NCBI RefSeq assembly: GCF_039541855.1
Contig: NZ_BAABHA010000004.1
Location: forward strand, 310,001-374,000
Source: Solirubrum koreensis
GTDB lineage: Bacteria > Bacteroidota > Bacteroidia > Cytophagales > Hymenobacteraceae
Direction of reading: 5' to 3'
Length of the DNA stretch: 64,000 nt
The notes below the pieces were generated by a model. That model was not told the origin of the DNA. It saw nothing but the letters and a program-made list of their open reading frames with translations, and searched no databases. Positions 41,398-50,077 of the stretch are shown here, in pieces (within the stretch, counting starts at the first letter, position 1; the number at the start of each line of letters is the position of its first letter). A program made the position numbers and the translations under genes.

Positions 41398-41928
41398 TTT
41401 CAAGCCTTACCACTCCCTGAAAGCCCCGCCGGTATCATACCGGCGGGGCTTTTTGTTGTGCTTGCCAGCCGTCGATTCTTGTGCGCTTTACTGTTCCGCT
41501 GCCAGCATTGTAGACGCGCTTTTGGCAAGGTTCCGTAAGCGGTGACGCTGTCCCCGGCACCGTTAACGCAGGTAACGCGTGCGTACCAAACCACGACCTC
41601 CCCTAATTTGGGTGATAAGGTCCACCAACCTGATTGACTACTTCCAGCCTACACGTTCCAGTCAGACAACTGACTCACGTTAGCTGTTTGTTTCAGCCTT
41701 GGCTCCATGCAAAATAATCTATGTATTTTCAATAGCATATATTTTTATTTACAATATATATTTGACGAATTACATTTGCAGCCTCTTGTAGTCAACGTTT
41801 GGCTACGGCCATAGCGGGTTGGCCTGGTTGGGCCGAAGTAGTAATAGTTCCACTATATATGGTTTTTGCCCTAACCTATAAGGGAATTACCACGTTTGTC
41901 CATGCGCACCCGCGTAACTCCACCCACG
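41398..41928. other. Gene-free intergenic region after sucC
   Basis: A 531-bp stretch. It begins with the sucC terminator and continues with about 200 bp lacking any recognisable element. The part around 41700-41780 is the most A/T-rich of the window and probably holds the promoter of the transglutaminase-like gene. Short open frames here have no family resemblance and were not called. Confidence 0.6.
41420..41452 (+). terminator. Intrinsic terminator of sucC
   Basis: A 15-bp perfect stem AAAGCCCCGCCGGTA with its complement, 3-nt loop, followed by TTTT, 22 bp after the stop codon. Confidence 0.92.
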
Positions 41929-42804
41929 ATGCGTAAACTCTTTACTGGAATTTTTGTCGCGCTAAGCTGCTCGCTTGGCGGCGCCGTGCAAGCCCAATCG
42001 GGGCCTTCTGTAAGCAAGCCACTTCCCTACACGGCCACTACCGATGCATCGGCTCACACATTTCAGTACGGCAGCCCTACAGATGCATACCTGGAAACCA
42101 TGCGCGACCGTTACGGCCTTGACCGTGTGGTAGCTGGTAAAACCACAGATTTAGCCAAGGCCCAAGCTATTTGCGCCTGGGTGCACGGCCGCCTTAACCA
42201 CAACGGGCACATTCCCACCAAGAAAACCGACCCCATGGGCATTCTGCAGGATGCCCAGGCCGAGCAGGAAGTGCAATGCGTGGGCTTTGGTATTGTGCTG
42301 GCCGCGGCTTTACAGGCCGTGGGCATACCGGCCCGTCCGCTGTACCTAAAAACCGCCGACTCGGAAACCCGCGGTTCGGCGGCCGGCCACGCGGCCACCG
42401 AAGCTTGGCTCAGCGAGCAGCAAAAATGGGTGTTGGTAGATGCCCAATGGGACGTGATACCCACGCTGGGCGGCACGCCATTAAACGCTGTGGAACTGCA
42501 GCAGGCTCTGGCCACGGGCAACGAGGATCTGCGCGGCCTGACCACCACCAATGCCAAGTGGAAGTTTTACTTCAAGTGGCTGAAAGACTACCTGTACTAT
42601 CTCGATACGCCGCTCGATAACCGCTTCGGCGCGAAAATGTCTACGGCCGGTCTTATGCTGGTGCCCGAAGGCGCCAAGAAGCCCGTGGTATTCCAGCGCA
42701 CCACTCGCCTCCATAATCTGCGCTACACCCACTCGCCTACCACCTTTTACGCCAACCCCAACGAAACCTACCAGGCCCAGGAACCCCAGCGTACGGATGA
42801 CTGA
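41929..42804 (+). CDS. Exported transglutaminase-like (papain-fold) protein
   Basis: A 291-residue protein. The start at 41929 yields a clean signal peptide (MRKLFTGIFVALSC..., cleavage after VQAQ); an ATG at 41902 adds nine residues. The transglutaminase-like core has AQAICAWVHGRL, EVQCVGFGIVLAAALQAVGIPAR with Cys117, GHAATEAWL with His154 and WVLVDAQWD with Asp171, making the Cys-His-Asp triad. Such proteins in Bacteroidota are periplasmic or outer-membrane and may act as amidases or peptide hydrolases; activity unknown. It is followed by a long terminator shared with the convergent ohr gene. Confidence 0.87.
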   Translation: MRKLFTGIFVALSCSLGGAVQAQSGPSVSKPLPYTATTDASAHTFQYGSPTDAYLETMRDRYGLDRVVAGKTTDLAKAQAICAWVHGRLNHNGHIPTKKTDPMGILQDAQAEQEVQCVGFGIVLAAALQAVGIPARPLYLKTADSETRGSAAGHAATEAWLSEQQKWVLVDAQWDVIPTLGGTPLNAVELQQALATGNEDLRGLTTTNAKWKFYFKWLKDYLYYLDTPLDNRFGAKMSTAGLMLVPEGAKKPVVFQRTTRLHNLRYTHSPTTFYANPNETYQAQEPQRTDD

Positions 42805-42817
42805 GCCGTTGGTAAGC

Positions 42818-42876
42818 GCCCCAAACGACAGCGCGCCGCCGGAGCAATGCTCCGGCGGCGCGCTGTCGTTTGGGGC
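42818..42876. terminator. Bidirectional intrinsic terminator, 59 bp, 29-bp perfect arms
   Basis: Perfect inverted repeat with a single unpaired centre base (42847). It lies between the convergent genes ending at 42804 and 42881, reaching to 5 bp from the ohr stop codon. It is one of the longest perfect stems in the window. Confidence 0.9.
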
Positions 42877-42880
42877 TTTC

Positions 42881-43324
42881 TTAAGCCTTATCGGTTTCGG
42901 CTACTTTGGCGGGTTGGCCGTTCACGAGCAGCGCCACGTCAATGTTGCCGCGGGTACCTACCGAATACGGGCAAATGCGGTGGGCTTCGTGCACCATGCG
43001 GTCGGCATCGGTGGTACCGGGCAGGTTCACGTCGAGCGTTACGTCCAGCCCGTACGCTTCCCCTTCCTGGGTGAGCGACACCGCGCATTTTACCGTCGAT
43101 TGTGGGTCCAGCTTTTGGTTGCTGCGTTGGGCTACCACCAGCAAGGCTTGCTGGAAACACGAGGCATAGCCAGCAGCGAACAGCTGCTCGGGGTTGGTGG
43201 CGCCGTTCTTGCCGCCTAGGCCTTGCGGCACCGACATATCCATGTCGATAATGCCATCGGAGGAACGAATATGGCCGCTGCGGCCGCCGGTGGCCGTAGC
43301 TTCGGCCGTGTATAGGGTCTTCAT
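42881..43324 (-). CDS. ohr: Organic hydroperoxide resistance protein (OsmC/Ohr family)
   Basis: A 147-residue thiol peroxidase that reduces organic hydroperoxides. MKTLYTAEATATGGRSGHIRS, QGLGGKNGATNPEQLFAAGYASCFQQAL with the peroxidatic Cys56, and AHRICPYSVGTRGNIDV with the resolving Cys118 follow the Ohr pattern exactly. Ohr rather than OsmC is preferred because of the GGKNGATNPEQLFAAGYASCF form. Regulation is usually by OhrR, which is not in the window. Confidence 0.96.
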   Translation of the reverse strand: MKTLYTAEATATGGRSGHIRSSDGIIDMDMSVPQGLGGKNGATNPEQLFAAGYASCFQQALLVVAQRSNQKLDPQSTVKCAVSLTQEGEAYGLDVTLDVNLPGTTDADRMVHEAHRICPYSVGTRGNIDVALLVNGQPAKVAETDKA

Positions 43325-43545
43325 GGTAAAAGGCGTTTGGGTTGTGGTAGAAACTGGAATGTTTGCAAGAGTTAACTCGCTTTGATCGGATTAGGTTATT
43401 GCCTTTGGGCAACATCATCTGAAGCTAAGCTGGTTAGCTCCCGTATTTCCGCAGGTTTGTGCACGTGGGGTAAACTGTACTGCCAGCCGATTCCAACTAG
43501 AAACCTCATCATCGAGCACTGCTGGCAGAAAGCCGCTTTTTTATA

Positions 43546-43576
43546 TTGTGAGGCCCATTTTTTCTCTCTACTTTTG
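43546..43576 (+). promoter_or_regulatory. Bacteroidota-type promoter of tRNA-Arg
   Basis: TTG (43546-43548), a 20-nt spacer, then TACTTTTG (43569-43576), an exact match to TAnnTTTG. It ends 12 bp before the tRNA 5' end, as expected for a tRNA transcription start. It is the best promoter match seen. Confidence 0.8.
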
Positions 43577-43588
43577 CCGCCCACTACC

Positions 43589-43660
43589 GGCCGCGTAGTA
43601 CAACGGATAGTATAGGAGTCTCCGAAGCTCTTGATCCAGGTTCGATTCCTGGCGCGGCCA
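43589..43660 (+). tRNA. tRNA-Arg (CCG anticodon)
   Basis: A 72-nt cloverleaf: acceptor GGCCGCG pairs with CGCGGCC, discriminator A, D-arm GTAGTACAACGGATAGTAT, anticodon loop CTCCGAA and T-arm GGTTCGATTCC. The anticodon stem includes G-T pairs at both ends. CCA is not encoded. Followed by its own terminator. Confidence 0.93.
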
Positions 43661-43663
43661 CTA

Positions 43664-43696
43664 AAAACCCCTCACACGTGACGTATGAGGGGTTTT
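43664..43696 (+). terminator. Intrinsic terminator of tRNA-Arg
   Basis: An 11-bp stem AAAACCCCTCA with its complement, followed by T-rich sequence, 4 bp after the tRNA. The following 43700-43830 contains a small hairpin with T6 (about 43781-43804) and no gene. Confidence 0.85.
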
Positions 43697-43833
43697 GTTG
43701 TTTTATGGCGTGGCCGTTTCGGAGGCTATTTAGCTCGCGGAACAATACCCCAATTATGATTGCGTGAGGTCCAGAAGCTGAAACCGGCTTCTCACCGGTT
43801 TTTTCTATGCTTTCAAGCCGGCCACCCATAAAA

Positions 43834-43860
43834 AAAGCCCCGGCCGGTGGCACGGGGCTT
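43834..43860 (-). terminator. Intrinsic terminator downstream of the small exported protein gene
   Basis: Stem AAGCCCCG/CGGGGCTT with a 10-nt loop, then T6-T7 on the minus strand, 77 bp beyond the stop codon at 43937. Confidence 0.7.
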
Positions 43861-43936
43861 TGGAAGTGGAGTAGCCACAATCGGCAATGGGCAAGGCAGG
43901 TTTCCATTGTAGCGGTGCTACTGGAAAGGGCCCGTT

Positions 43937-44332
43937 CTAGCGGATGCTCGAAACCACCGCCGGAGCAATCCGCTCTTGGGGCTGCTGGGTGCGCATGGTC
44001 AGCAAAGCACTCAATTGGGAAGCCGTTAGGCAGGGCTGTACGTGAGCAACAAAATCCTCCTCAATCTGGTGAAGGCTGGCGGCGCTTACCACGCCGTGGA
44101 GTTGTAACGAGTCCATCGCCTGAACCTGCTGCAACGTGGCCCGAAATACGGGTTTGTACTGATGAGGCTGGAGGCGTAAGCTGTGATTGTAGTACCGGGC
44201 CAAGCTGGTAGCCCGACCGGCCGCAGAGCCCGGATCCGGCAAAGACTGGGCGCGGGCCGGCCCCGAAAGTTGCAGCATGGTAATCAGCAGAACAAGCAGG
44301 AAGGCAGCTAGGTGGAAGCGGGTAACTTTCAT
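43937..44332 (-). CDS. Small exported protein of unknown function
   Basis: A 131-residue protein from the ATG at 44332, chosen because it gives a typical signal peptide (MKVTRFHLAAFLLVLLI..., cleavage near ARAQ). An ATG at 44356 is possible. The mature part of about 100 residues is helical with one Cys (VQPCLTASQLSAL) and a basic composition, and resembles small periplasmic helical proteins seen in Cytophagales. No family recognised. A terminator lies downstream. Confidence 0.6.
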   Translation of the reverse strand: MKVTRFHLAAFLLVLLITMLQLSGPARAQSLPDPGSAAGRATSLARYYNHSLRLQPHQYKPVFRATLQQVQAMDSLQLHGVVSAASLHQIEEDFVAHVQPCLTASQLSALLTMRTQQPQERIAPAVVSSIR

Positions 44333-44534
44333 GGTCTGGTTGGCAGTGTATGACATTACAAACGTAAATGCCTCTCCTCGCCAATACCGCTTTTTTGGCC
44401 CAACGCCTCCATTGCCGCTGTCAAAAGCTAACTTCTGTGGCTGAATTTTCTTGGGCTGCTGGGTGAGCCGTTCCCACAGCCTTTTCGTTAGCTGAACTTC
44501 CACCGCATTGAAATGATAATCTTATTATGAAAGC

Positions 44535-44572
44535 ACAGCGGTGCTGCAACCCGAGAGTCGCAGCACCGCTGT
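44535..44572 (-). terminator. Hairpin terminator downstream of the aldehyde dehydrogenase gene
   Basis: A 13-bp stem ACAGCGGTGCTGC with its complement and a 12-nt loop, 20 bp beyond the stop codon at 44593. T content on the minus-strand side is moderate, and on the plus strand it is followed by CTTTTATT. Confidence 0.65.
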
Positions 44573-44592
44573 CTTTTATTACGGTTAGAATA

Positions 44593-46137
44593 TTAAATCT
44601 TCTCCGGCAGCAGTGTGGCGTCCTGGTAGTTTCCGAGCACGGGCTGCGTTGGTTCGCCCTGGGTCACGGCTTCTACCAGCAGCTTACCGCCCACGAAAGC
44701 GCCTTTCCACGACTCGCCCAAACCGCCGAACACTTCTTCTCGGTCGCCGCGCGAGCGGAGCTTGTTGATGCCCACTTTAAAAGCACGGACTTCCCGGGCG
44801 GTGCGCTCAGCCCACTTCTGGTCGTCGGAGGCTACGGCCGCTACCAAGGCACCGTTCGAAATGTTCATTTCCCCTACCAGTTCCTCTACGCGGTCAACAA
44901 GCACGATGGAATCGATGGGGCCGAAGGGCTCCTTGAAGTACAGCTCGCTCTGGCGCGGCAGGTTTACCAAAGCACGCGGGGCGCGGTAGGCGCTCATGTC
45001 CTGGTTGGGCAGGAACAGGCTGCTGTCCAGCTTGCCTTCGAAAATGGGCGTAGCACCGGTTTTCAGCGCGTCGGCGTAGAGGCGGTCGAGGTCTTCGGCC
45101 TGGGCTTTGTTGATAACGGGACCGAAAGCCAGTTCGGGCAGCTTGTCGTCGGCGTTGTCAACCAGCGTGGGGTTGCCTACCTTCAGGCTGCGGGCTGCCT
45201 CCCAGTAGGTCTCGAGGAACTGCGGAAATAGGCTGCGCTGCACCACAAAGCGCACGTAAGCCGTGCAGCGCTGCTTGCCGTAGTCGTAGCCCTTCTTAAG
45301 CTGGTCGGCGAGGCTGGTCCAGTCGCTGTAGTTCCAGATGCCGTACGTGTTTACGCCTTCCATTTCCAGCATATAGCGCTTGTCGTGCGCGGCCAGGGCG
45401 TCGGCGATGTTGCGGCCGTTGTAGCGGCCACCCACGAAGCTCAGGCAGTCGATGGCTTCGTTCTTTACCAGCACGTCGCTCAGTTCGCCGCCAGCCCCAC
45501 TCACAAGCGTTACCGGCAGGCCGCAGCGGCGGGCAATGGCAAAGGTGAAGCTCAGCGAGATAAAGCCACCGTCGGTAGGGGTTTTGGCAATAACCGCGTT
45601 ACCGCACAAAGCCTGCGTAAGCACTGCGTGCAGCAGCACCGACATGGGGTAGTTCCAGGAGGCAATGTTGCTCACCAAACCCAGCGGCTTGCGCGTGCCC
45701 AGCATGGGCTCGATGTTGTCGACGTACCACTGCACGCCGTCGATGGCGCGGTCGATGTCGGTGAAACCGAGCTTATAGGTTTTGCCGATTTCCCAGATGA
45801 GCAGCTTGCCCGTTAGCTCCACGTGCTGGCGCAGCTGGTTGAGGCAGTCCTGCACGCGGCGGCGGCGTTCGTCAAGGTCGACTTTGGCCCATTCCCCGGC
45901 TTCTTGTTTGGCGGCGCGCACGGCCCGCAGAGCGGTTTCGCGGTCGAGCATGGGCAAGGCGCCGAGCGACGAACCGTCGACGGGCGACGTGAAGTCGCGC
46001 GGGGTGCCGGGCTCCTGCCAGCGGCCTTCCATGAGGTTCAGGAATTTGCCGTCCGAGGTTAGAATTTCGGGCGTAATCTGCTGCACTTGGGCCATGAGGC
46101 CGCTGAACTCGACTTGGGGCGAAACGATTTTAGGCAT
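44593..46137 (-). CDS. Aldehyde dehydrogenase family protein
   Basis: A 514-residue NAD(P)-dependent dehydrogenase. ALDH features: VSNIASWNYPMSVLLHAV (oxyanion Asn and cofactor site), FVGG, YMLEMEGVNTYG with the general-base Glu in the position of the ELGGK motif, QRCTAYVR with the catalytic Cys, and FKEPFGPI. The Glu motif differs from the normal GGK form, and about 30 N-terminal residues are longer than the core, as in a Bacteroidota subgroup related to PaaN-like and coniferyl-type dehydrogenases. The ATG at 46137 is preferred; the open frame goes on to 46209. Its substrate is unknown, and it is not evidently part of the neighbouring uronate locus. Confidence 0.93.
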   Translation of the reverse strand: MPKIVSPQVEFSGLMAQVQQITPEILTSDGKFLNLMEGRWQEPGTPRDFTSPVDGSSLGALPMLDRETALRAVRAAKQEAGEWAKVDLDERRRRVQDCLNQLRQHVELTGKLLIWEIGKTYKLGFTDIDRAIDGVQWYVDNIEPMLGTRKPLGLVSNIASWNYPMSVLLHAVLTQALCGNAVIAKTPTDGGFISLSFTFAIARRCGLPVTLVSGAGGELSDVLVKNEAIDCLSFVGGRYNGRNIADALAAHDKRYMLEMEGVNTYGIWNYSDWTSLADQLKKGYDYGKQRCTAYVRFVVQRSLFPQFLETYWEAARSLKVGNPTLVDNADDKLPELAFGPVINKAQAEDLDRLYADALKTGATPIFEGKLDSSLFLPNQDMSAYRAPRALVNLPRQSELYFKEPFGPIDSIVLVDRVEELVGEMNISNGALVAAVASDDQKWAERTAREVRAFKVGINKLRSRGDREEVFGGLGESWKGAFVGGKLLVEAVTQGEPTQPVLGNYQDATLLPEKI

Positions 46138-46246
46138 GGGTTCAAAGTAAGGGGGCGAAATAGCAAGCCCCCGCAAGTAGAACAAAGTGGACCGACACCG
46201 CTGCGGCAAGCTAGGCTTTTACCGCGACCGGCTTGAGAAGGAGAAC

Positions 46247-47266
46247 TTAGGCCGACACCTCAGCGGCAGCGCAAACCAAGTACTCGTTCACCAACTCGGC
46301 GGACCCAATGATTAGCGGGCAGCGCTGGTGGTAATGCTCGGGCGTTACGTCCAGCACGGCTTCGGTGCCGGTAGATGCCGCGCCGCCGGCCTGCTCGATC
46401 AGGAAAGCCAGCGGGTAGCACTCGTAAAGCAACCGCAGCTTGCCATCGAGGTTTTTGCCGGTGGGCGGGTACAGGTAAATACCGCCCGTGAGCAGGTTGC
46501 GGTGGTAGTCGGCCACCAACGAACCGATGTAGCGGCCGTTCATGCGGCTGCGCTTGCAGTTCTCGAGGTAGGTGCGCACGTAGGCCGGGTATTCAAACCA
46601 GTAGCCTTCATTGCAGGAGAAGGTGGTGCCGGTGGCCGGAATGCGAAGATCGGGGTGCGAGAGGAAAAACTCGCCCAACGACGGCTCGTAGGTGAAGCCC
46701 GCCACGCCGTGCCCGGTGGTGTACACGAGCATGGTGCTGGAACCGTAAAGCACATAGCCAGCGGCTACCTGTTTGCGGCCGCCCTGCAGGAAATCGGTTT
46801 CGTTGGCCTTGGAGCCCACGGGCGTTACCCGGCTGTAAATGGAAAACAGCGTACCGATGGGCACGTTCACATCGATGTTCGAGGAACCATCCAAGGGGTC
46901 CATGGCCACCACGTATTTCGCTTGGTCGTTGCCGGTGTAAATGATGGCCTCCTCTTCTTCCGACAGCACCGCGCAGGCCTGGCCGCCGTTGCGCAGGGCC
47001 CGCACGAAGCGAATGTGCGCGGCCATGTCGAGGCGTTGCTGCTGCTCGCCCTGCACGTTTTCGCGGCCGTACGCCCCGGTTACATCCGAAAGGCCGGCGC
47101 GGTTTACTTCGCGGTTGATGATTTTGCCGGCCAAGGCAATGTCGCGTAGCAGCTGGGACAGTTCACCGGTGGCAAACGGAAATTCGGCCTGTTTGCGCAT
47201 GATGTAGCGCTCCAGCGTCGTACCGACGGGGGTGGCAATCAGGTCTTCGTCGGGCGCGGTCATCAT
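46247..47266 (-). CDS. fbp: Fructose-1,6-bisphosphatase class 1
   Basis: Gluconeogenic phosphatase, 339 residues. Metal-binding motifs: EEEEAI (Glu pair), MDPLDGSSNIDVNVPIGT; substrate motifs CNEGYWFEY and YIGSLVADYHRNLLTGGIYLYP; and the C-terminal YECYPLAFLIEQAGGAAS. Two ATG codons at 47266 and 47263; the first is used. Growth on uronates feeds pyruvate and triose phosphate, so gluconeogenesis through Fbp is needed, though no operon link to the uronate genes is visible. Confidence 0.97.
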   Translation of the reverse strand: MMTAPDEDLIATPVGTTLERYIMRKQAEFPFATGELSQLLRDIALAGKIINREVNRAGLSDVTGAYGRENVQGEQQQRLDMAAHIRFVRALRNGGQACAVLSEEEEAIIYTGNDQAKYVVAMDPLDGSSNIDVNVPIGTLFSIYSRVTPVGSKANETDFLQGGRKQVAAGYVLYGSSTMLVYTTGHGVAGFTYEPSLGEFFLSHPDLRIPATGTTFSCNEGYWFEYPAYVRTYLENCKRSRMNGRYIGSLVADYHRNLLTGGIYLYPPTGKNLDGKLRLLYECYPLAFLIEQAGGAASTGTEAVLDVTPEHYHQRCPLIIGSAELVNEYLVCAAAEVSA

Positions 47267-47423
47267 GAGTACGGAGAGTAGTGGGAGTGGCTTGTAGCGG
47301 AGCCATTTCGGAGGCTCCGCGAAGGAAAGGTAAGGGTAGCTGATAAACCGGCGTTTCCTGCCGGTTCCAGTTGTCGTTCAAAGGCTGGTCAGCCCCCTAC
47401 CCTTTCCAATGCTGGCGTAAAAT

Positions 47424-47912
47424 TTAGCTTTTCGCGTCGGGTTGCTTTTGGCTTTGCCACAGCACCACCTGCCAACCTTTCTGCTTGTCCTTTACCTGCA
47501 CCACCACGTACTTGATGTGCGCAATGTTGGGGGTGCCGTCGGGCTTGTTGGGCTGCGTGATGGTGATGGTGCCGTTCACTACGGCTGCTTGGCCGTTGTT
47601 GTAGGCACGCACATTCAGGGCTTCCACGTCAATCTTATCGTACACGCTCTTGCCGTCTTTGATCGACTGAATGTAATCCGGCTTGCCGTTCTGCTTGCCG
47701 TTGGAGTGCGTGTAGACCAAGTCGTCGGCAAAAACGCGCTCCAGGAAAGCATAGTCCTTCTTCACTTGGGCCTCGAAGCGTTGCCGCTCCAGGGCTTCCA
47801 CTTCCTTCTGAGCCTCAGCGTTTTTCTTATTCGTTTTGAGCTGCGCTTTTAGCTGCACGGAAGCAGCCAGCGCCAGCAGCAGCAGCGCGGTGAGGGTGAC
47901 CAGTCGTTTCAT
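47424..47912 (-). CDS. Exported DUF4440/NTF2-like protein
   Basis: A 162-residue protein: signal peptide (LTALLLLALAASVQLKAQ) then an NTF2-like alpha+beta fold of the DUF4440 group (QRFEAQVKKDYAFLERVFADDLVYTHSNGKQNGKPDYIQSIKDG, AAVVNGTITI, WQVVLWQSQ). No catalytic residues are recognisable; the family is diverse. It stands between fbp and the transporter gene on the same strand, with a repeat-rich gap upstream. Confidence 0.88.
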   Translation of the reverse strand: MKRLVTLTALLLLALAASVQLKAQLKTNKKNAEAQKEVEALERQRFEAQVKKDYAFLERVFADDLVYTHSNGKQNGKPDYIQSIKDGKSVYDKIDVEALNVRAYNNGQAAVVNGTITITQPNKPDGTPNIAHIKYVVVQVKDKQKGWQVVLWQSQKQPDAKS

Positions 47913-47920
47913 TTTTGTTG

Positions 47921-48004
47921 GTTGTCAGTTGTGGGTTGCCAGTTGTCAGCTCGTTCTGGATAAGCAGCCGACAGAGCAACCCTGACAACTGACAACTGAC
48001 AACT
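47921..48004. repeat. Short direct and inverted repeats of CTGACAACT
   Basis: Three tandem copies of CTGACAA(CT) at 47982-48004 and two copies of the reverse complement (GTTGTCAG, 47921-47928 and 47942-47949) form several alternative hairpins in the gap between the DUF4440 and transporter genes. No gene lies here. It may act as a weak terminator after exuT. Confidence 0.6.
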
Positions 48005-48011
48005 TAAAACC

Positions 48012-49370
48012 CTAATCCAGGGCAATTTGCTTCATGCGTGGGGCCAGGAAGTGCATGAGCACCCAAGCCAGCAAGTACGCGCCGCCGCAAATCAGGAACA
48101 TGATGAAGTAGGCCGTTTCCAGCTGCCCAATGCTTTCGTAGTACACGAACATGCGCTTCTGCACCAGGGCCGAAAGCAGAATGCCGCCCATACCGCCGGC
48201 CATGCCGCCGATGCCCGTAACCGAAGCCACGGCCCGCTTCGGGAACATGTCTGATACAGTGGTGAAGATGTTCGCGCTCCAGGCTTGGTGCGCCGCCGCC
48301 GCAATACCGATTACCAGCACCGCCAGCCACATATTCACTTGCCCCAGGTACTGCGCAAACACGATGGGAAACACGCACAGCGCAATCAGCAGCATAGAAA
48401 GTTTACGGGCCTTGAAGGCCGCCATGCCGTTGCGGATGAAGTTGAGCGGAATCCAGCCGCCGCCCACGCTACCCACGGTCGAGAGCATGTACACGGCTGC
48501 CACGGGCAGGGCCACGTCGGTGCCTTTCAGCCCGTACTGCTTGTTCAGGAAGTCGGGCAACCAGAACAGGTAGAACCACCAGATGGGGTCGGTCAGGAAC
48601 TTGCCCAGCACGAAGGCCCAGGTTTGACGGAACGTCAACAGCTTAAACCACGACACCTTGGGCTGCGTGGTGATGGAAGCGGCCGCCAAATCGTCCACGT
48701 CGCTGTGGATGTAGTCGAATTCAGCTTTGGTTAGGCGGGCCTGCTTGGCGGGCACTTCGTAGTAAATGAACCACAGCACCAGCCACACGAAACCCAGGGC
48801 ACCGGTGATGATGAAGGCCCACTTCCACCCGATGGTTTCGGCAATGAGCGGCACGGTGAGCGGCGCAATAATAGCGCCCACGTTCGAGCCGGAGTTGAAG
48901 ATGCCGGTGGCCAAGGCCCGCTCGCGCTGCGGAAACCACTCGGCGGTGGTTTTGATGGCGGCCGGGAAGTTGCCGGCTTCGGTTACGCCCAAAAAGGCAC
49001 GAGCCACGCTAAAGCCGAAGGTGCTGCTCACAAACGCGTGACCAATGGCGGCCAAGCTCCACAAGAACGTGGACAGCGCATAGCCGATTTTGGTGCCGAG
49101 CTTATCGATGATCCGGCCCACGCCCAGCATACCCAGCGAGTAAGCCAGCTTGAACGCTATTTCGATGTCGGCGTAGTCGCCGGCGTTCCACTTAAACTCG
49201 GTTTCGAGGTAGGGCTTGAGCAGCGAAATAACGGCGCGGTCGAGGTAATTGACCGTGGTGGCGAAGAACACCAGGGAGCAAATGGTCCACCGGTACTTGC
49301 CAATGGATTCGTTGCTGAGCAGCGCCGGCCCTGTGTTGCGCTCCACCGAAGTGGGAGTAGTCGTTGGCAT
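48012..49370 (-). CDS. exuT: Hexuronate transporter, MFS anion:cation symporter family
   Basis: A 452-residue inner-membrane importer with about twelve hydrophobic segments. The first membrane segment has FFATTVNYLDRAVISLL, typical of the ACS group of the major facilitator superfamily that includes ExuT and GudP. LGVGRIIDKLGTKIGYALST and LGVTEAGNFPAAIKTTAEWFPQRERALATGIFNSGSNVG are further markers. It is the last of kdgK-eda-exuT, 5 bp after eda, so hexuronate (galacturonate or glucuronate) is the probable substrate. Confidence 0.93.
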   Translation of the reverse strand: MPTTTPTSVERNTGPALLSNESIGKYRWTICSLVFFATTVNYLDRAVISLLKPYLETEFKWNAGDYADIEIAFKLAYSLGMLGVGRIIDKLGTKIGYALSTFLWSLAAIGHAFVSSTFGFSVARAFLGVTEAGNFPAAIKTTAEWFPQRERALATGIFNSGSNVGAIIAPLTVPLIAETIGWKWAFIITGALGFVWLVLWFIYYEVPAKQARLTKAEFDYIHSDVDDLAAASITTQPKVSWFKLLTFRQTWAFVLGKFLTDPIWWFYLFWLPDFLNKQYGLKGTDVALPVAAVYMLSTVGSVGGGWIPLNFIRNGMAAFKARKLSMLLIALCVFPIVFAQYLGQVNMWLAVLVIGIAAAAHQAWSANIFTTVSDMFPKRAVASVTGIGGMAGGMGGILLSALVQKRMFVYYESIGQLETAYFIMFLICGGAYLLAWVLMHFLAPRMKQIALD

Positions 49371-49375
49371 GGCGG

Positions 49376-50053
49376 TTAGGGCTTAACGGTTTCTACAAAG
49401 GCCAGCAGCTCGGCAATGCGGGCCGATAACGCGTCAGTATCGTCGGCGTTCTTGAAGAGCTGGGAACCCATGCCCACGCAGTTCACGCCGGCCCCAAACC
49501 ACTCGCGCAGGCTCTCCACGGTAGGCTCTACCCCGCCTGTTACCATAATTTTCACGTTCGGCATGGGGCCGCGCACGGCCTTCACGTAATCGGGTCCGAC
49601 CACGTTGCCAGGGAAAATTTTCACGATGGCCGCGCCGAGGCGGGTGGCGTGGAAAATCTCGTTGAGCGTCATCACGCCGGGCACCCAAGCCACGTCGTGG
49701 TGGCGGCAAATGGCGGCCACGTCGGCGGTGGTAATGGGCTGCACCACAAAATCGGCGCCGGCCAGAATGAAGGCTTCCGCGTCTTTGGCGTTGTAAATGG
49801 TGCCAATGCCCAGCAGCATATCGGGGCAGTTGTCGCGCACGTACTGGCGCAGCTTGCTGAACACCTCAAAGGCATTGGCCCCGCGGTTCGTGAATTCAAA
49901 CACCCGAATACCGCCCGCGTAGCAAGCACTTAGCATGCGTTGGGCGTGGTCGATGTCGGCGTGGAAAAACACCGGAATTACCGGCGAGTCGAGGACGCGG
50001 GCCAGCACGTCGGCGGAGGAAACCGGGGGCGTGTAAGAGGAAGTAGCGAGCAT
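49376..50053 (-). CDS. eda: 2-keto-3-deoxy-6-phosphogluconate aldolase
   Basis: Class I aldolase that splits KDPG into pyruvate and glyceraldehyde-3-phosphate; 225 residues. VIPVFFHADIDHAQRML, VFEFTNRG with the general-base Glu53, LLGIGTIYNAKDAEAFILAGADFVVQP, and AAIVKIFPGN with the Schiff-base Lys145, then VTGGVEPTVESL. The sequence is of the bifunctional 4-hydroxy-2-oxoglutarate type. It follows kdgK by 24 bp and precedes exuT by 5 bp. Confidence 0.96.
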   Translation of the reverse strand: MLATSSYTPPVSSADVLARVLDSPVIPVFFHADIDHAQRMLSACYAGGIRVFEFTNRGANAFEVFSKLRQYVRDNCPDMLLGIGTIYNAKDAEAFILAGADFVVQPITTADVAAICRHHDVAWVPGVMTLNEIFHATRLGAAIVKIFPGNVVGPDYVKAVRGPMPNVKIMVTGGVEPTVESLREWFGAGVNCVGMGSQLFKNADDTDALSARIAELLAFVETVKP

Positions 50054-50077
50054 GGCGGAGGAAACTGAGGGTAAAAA

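Noticed and set aside
41400..41594. 64-codon open frame after sucC
   Set aside because: Contains the sucC terminator palindrome and shows no homology-like pattern.
47921..48004. Repeats of CTGACAACT considered as a CRISPR remnant
   Set aside because: Units are 8-10 bp without unique spacers of constant length; more like a hairpin-forming filler repeat.
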